A stretch of 34,406 nucleotides of DNA from a virus, in the IMG/VR virus record IMGVR_UViG_3300046009_013557, positions 1-34,406 of that record, one strand, 5' to 3'. The position numbers and the translations under genes are program-made. Below, in pieces: positions 32,693 to 34,406 of the stretch (its first letter is position 1; every line of letters starts with the position of its first letter). The notes beneath the pieces are model-generated. The model searched no databases. It saw nothing but the letters and a program-made list of their open reading frames with translations, and was not told the origin of the DNA.

Positions 32693-33258
32693 TTGGTCCC
32701 AATGACCATGAATCTGGTATATTTGGTTTCAGGATCTTGCAATGCAAGTTTACCTTGATATAGCACAGTTGTCAATGGGTAACGGTCAATGATGTCTTGG
32801 GTGCCGCGGAACTGAGCGCCAGGATCACGATCTCTGGCCTGCATCACTACCAAGGTTCCGTTGGGTATGTTATCAAACCATGACCGTCCAGGCATGTCAG
32901 TGAGGCTGGTATTGATGACCACACCATTGGACCCTAACTGTCGATAGTCCAGGTCGTTGGCATCGGCCAGCATGTGCTTGACATCGTCGGCACCGATGTG
33001 ATCCAGCATGCGGCGGCTCTGTGCCAGCATGCCTTTATTGCGTTCCACATTGATGATGATACCGTGATCAAGCAAAGGCAGGAGATGCATGTAAAGGCTG
33101 ATGTTACCAAACCACGATCCCAACACATAAACCGTGCCAATGTCAGGTCTTATGCGAGCCAGTTCTTGTAACAGCCAGACCTTGCTGGTGTTTAAATCAT
33201 GAGTGAAACTGCCCTGGAGGCTGTAACCGCTGCTCTCAGTGAGATCTCTTATGTTCAT
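32689..33258 (-). CDS. Methyltransferase-fold phage protein
   Basis: A 189-residue protein with a Rossmann-like pattern: GTVYVLGSWFGNISLYMHLL, IIINVERNKGML, DVKHMLADANDLDY and GVVINTSLTDMPGRSWFDNI. The SAM motif is degenerate (LGSWFGN), so methyl transfer is uncertain. The N-terminus MNIRDLTES has an LTE that could be a T4 gp21-type cleavage site. It is ATGA-coupled at both ends, to the 23-residue ORF upstream and the 77-residue gene downstream. Confidence 0.65.
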   Translation of the reverse strand: MNIRDLTESSGYSLQGSFTHDLNTSKVWLLQELARIRPDIGTVYVLGSWFGNISLYMHLLPLLDHGIIINVERNKGMLAQSRRMLDHIGADDVKHMLADANDLDYRQLGSNGVVINTSLTDMPGRSWFDNIPNGTLVVMQARDRDPGAQFRGTQDIIDRYPLTTVLYQGKLALQDPETKYTRFMVIGTK

Positions 33259-33326
33259 GCAGGTGAGTAAGGATTGCGAGCACTGTCGGTGCCATCATCC
33301 TCGGGCCATACAGGATAGGTATTCAT
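33255..33326 (-). CDS. 23-residue micro-ORF
   Basis: The minus strand reads MNTYPVWPEDDGTDSARNPY then SPA and TGA. Its ATG (33326-33324) overlaps the upstream gene's stop as ATGA, and its own stop overlaps the next ATG as ATGA, so it fits the 64-base gap exactly in the same style as its neighbours. It is acidic and Pro-rich. Function is unknown. Confidence 0.5.
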   Translation of the reverse strand: MNTYPVWPEDDGTDSARNPYSPA

Positions 33327-33607
33327 ACGCCCGATGCGGCTATGGCCGCTCCATTGTTGAAACTAGGGCTCCAAGAGTTTGGGTTGCGACCTTTGCGCTT
33401 GTACCAGACATATCCCGCTCGATGTCCTGAGCAGTCTTTGGTACAAGGACTGCCGTGGAAACTCAACTCATCCAGTTGTCCATCTTCGTTGTGTTTCTTC
33501 CTGCCTTGGCAGTGGGCACGCTGGCTGAAACCTCGGGGCCTGGCGCAGTTGATACTGCGTTTGTATTTTTGCGACCATTTCTCAGAAATGAATTCAGTGG
33601 CTCTCAT
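33323..33607 (-). CDS. Cys-rich small phage protein with MRAxEFIxE start
   Basis: A 94-residue basic protein. It starts MRATEFISEKW, which resembles the T4 internal protein leader (QEFIAE), then ARPRGFSQRAHCQGRKKHNE and SFHGSPCTKDCSGHRAGYVW with Cys and His spaced as if for metal binding, ending RNPNSWSPSFNNGAAIAASG. These are recurrent in marine T4-like phages, by memory. A virion-packaged protein is a reasonable guess. Coupled upstream and downstream by ATGA. Confidence 0.7.
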   Translation of the reverse strand: MRATEFISEKWSQKYKRSINCARPRGFSQRAHCQGRKKHNEDGQLDELSFHGSPCTKDCSGHRAGYVWYKRKGRNPNSWSPSFNNGAAIAASGV

Positions 33608-34011
33608 TTAGTTACAGGGCCACCTTCCACCCAGGCATCGCAGGTACGCTTGGCAGCACATTTGAACTTTAGGAACTTGCAATAGCCTAGTTGACCAGCG
33701 TCAATGGTATCATGTGGATCGCTGCCAGGTTCCGAGCCAATGCCCTTGGCGATACAATCCAGCATGTCTTCAGAGATGTCAAAGGCCGCACAGTTGCCAC
33801 AACGGTTGTTTTTCACTGACTCTATGTCATCAGTGTTCCATTTATCTGCCAACCCCTGCCAGTATTCATCGTTGGGCTCCGCAGGATTAAGCGGACCATA
33901 ATGATATTCGTCTATAGCCGTTTGGCGGTTTTCAAGATTGAGATCGATGCTCTGTGTGGCCGGAGGACAACCTTTTTCCAAGGCTTCTAATAGATTGATG
34001 TAGTTTCTCAT
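33604..34011 (-). CDS. Conserved Cys-rich phage protein
   Basis: A 135-residue protein. The N-terminus MRNYINLLEALEKG has LLEA, a possible T4 gp21-type cleavage motif. Then come IDEYHYGPLNPAEPNDEYW, NNRCGNCAAFDISEDMLDCI and AGQLGYCKFLKFKCAAKRTC, whose Cys spacing (C-x2-C ... C ... C ... C ... C) is like small iron-sulfur or zinc-binding proteins; I recall it being annotated as HiPIP-like in some phages. It ends DAWVEGGPVTK. Both ends are ATGA-coupled. Confidence 0.72.
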   Translation of the reverse strand: MRNYINLLEALEKGCPPATQSIDLNLENRQTAIDEYHYGPLNPAEPNDEYWQGLADKWNTDDIESVKNNRCGNCAAFDISEDMLDCIAKGIGSEPGSDPHDTIDAGQLGYCKFLKFKCAAKRTCDAWVEGGPVTK

Positions 34012-34268
34012 TTTTTCTTCGTGGCTACATTCTTGGCAGCGCCGCGCCTTTCTGGATTGGGGTCTTCTCGCCGTTTCCGGGCTGCTGCCGAAGCGCGACC
34101 TTTTTTACCAAGTGAGTGTGCCTTGCTTTGCGGCAAGCATTTTGGTTTGCCTTCTTTCTTGCTGCCACGGGCACATGGTCCCATGATCTTGCCCTGTGGA
34201 TTGAAACGCACCCATTTCTCACGGAACCACTTTTTCAGATCTTCAGTGATGAATTCGTTGGCTCTCAC
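34008..34268 (-). CDS. Highly basic DUF5872-like phage protein
   Basis: An 86-residue protein starting at GTG (34268), which overlaps the upstream stop as GTGA and gives the leader VRANEFITEDL. An ATG in frame at 34352 would cover the neighbour. The body, REKWVRFNPQGKIMGPCARG, KPKCLPQSKAHSLGKKGRAS and RKRREDPNPERRG, is rich in Lys and Arg and suits a nucleic-acid-binding or DNA-condensing packaged protein. The family name is from memory. ATGA-coupled to the gene that follows. Confidence 0.75.
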   Translation of the reverse strand: MRANEFITEDLKKWFREKWVRFNPQGKIMGPCARGSKKEGKPKCLPQSKAHSLGKKGRASAAARKRREDPNPERRGAAKNVATKKK

Positions 34269-34406
34269 TTTTTCTTTCCGCCAGTGCCCCAGTTGGCAGC
34301 GCCTTTTTTGCGGCATTGGACCAATGCACCCGATGCATAGGCCGATGGCCATACTTTGTAGCGGCTGCGCACTTTGTTATAGCAGGCATCTTTGCCGGCT
34401 TCGCCT
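34265..34406 (-). CDS. Phage protein C-terminus (5' part beyond window edge)
   Basis: The last 46 codons of a gene that begins outside the window: GEAGKDACYNKVRSRYKVWP then SAYASGALVQCRKKGAANWG and TGGKKK before TGA. The YKVWPSAYASGAL..CRK pattern is familiar from T4-like marine phage proteins. The stop overlaps the GTG of the next gene. Its function is unknown. Confidence 0.75.
   Translation of the reverse strand, partial: GEAGKDACYNKVRSRYKVWPSAYASGALVQCRKKGAANWGTGGKKK

Noticed and set aside
1-34406. tRNA genes, CRISPR arrays, insertion sequences, integrase or attachment sites
   Set aside because: No cloverleaf, regular spaced repeat, transposase or recombinase motif was found by reading both strands.

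Overview
The window looks like part of the genome of a T4-like tailed phage (Caudoviricetes, myovirus type). The host is probably an aquatic Gram-negative bacterium, but nothing here identifies it. The case for a phage rests on a complete T4 gp43-type family B DNA polymerase, a gp45-type sliding clamp, a DsbA-like small protein and a run of tiny conserved phage-type proteins. Genes are packed almost without gaps: most neighbours share a 4-base ATGA or GTGA stop/start overlap, and nearly everything is on the minus strand. No tRNA, rRNA gene, CRISPR array, transposase or integrase was seen, and no stretch over 300 bases lacks a gene.

Layout, in plus coordinates (minus-strand transcription runs from high to low numbers). 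32.4-34.4 kb: small phage proteins, three or four with short N-termini resembling T4 capsid-targeting leaders, plus a 23-residue micro-ORF. 27.4-32.4 kb: replication (DsbA-like protein, polymerase, methyltransferase-like protein, clamp). 23.8-27.4 kb: sulfotransferase, DpdA-like DNA guanine transglycosylase, a T-fold pterin-synthase-like protein and small proteins. 21.6-23.8 kb: glycosyltransferase and GalE. 15.5-21.5 kb: a more AT-rich cargo block with a radical SAM protein, SGNH hydrolase, a hidden 46-residue ORF, a fucosyltransferase-like protein, two 2OG-Fe(II) oxygenases, a PLP enzyme and a hexapeptide acyltransferase. 13.5-15.5 kb: the only two plus-strand genes, a TctC-like secreted binding protein and a short acyl-adenylating enzyme. 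9.1-13.4 kb: FolE, a large FG-GAP-type lipoprotein, a HIT protein and a QueD homologue, several with good sigma70-like promoters. 2.4-9.1 kb: a sugar/glycan block (two glycosyltransferases, UDP-glucose dehydrogenase, three methyltransferases, an epimerase and a GDP-mannose 3,5-epimerase). 0-2.4 kb: nucleotide metabolism and repair (Gpt-like phosphoribosyltransferase, MazG-like pyrophosphohydrolase, SGNH hydrolase, MBD4-like DNA glycosylase, GMP reductase cut by the window edge).

Three themes link the genes. FolE, QueD, the T-fold protein and DpdA point to 7-deazaguanine modification of phage DNA; QueE and QueC equivalents are not seen here. GuaC and the Gpt-like enzyme act on purine pools that supply GTP to that route. 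The glycan block, with the cargo block beside it, could build and attach an unusual sugar or acyl-amino decoration whose target (capsid, tail fibre, DNA or host surface) cannot be told from sequence.
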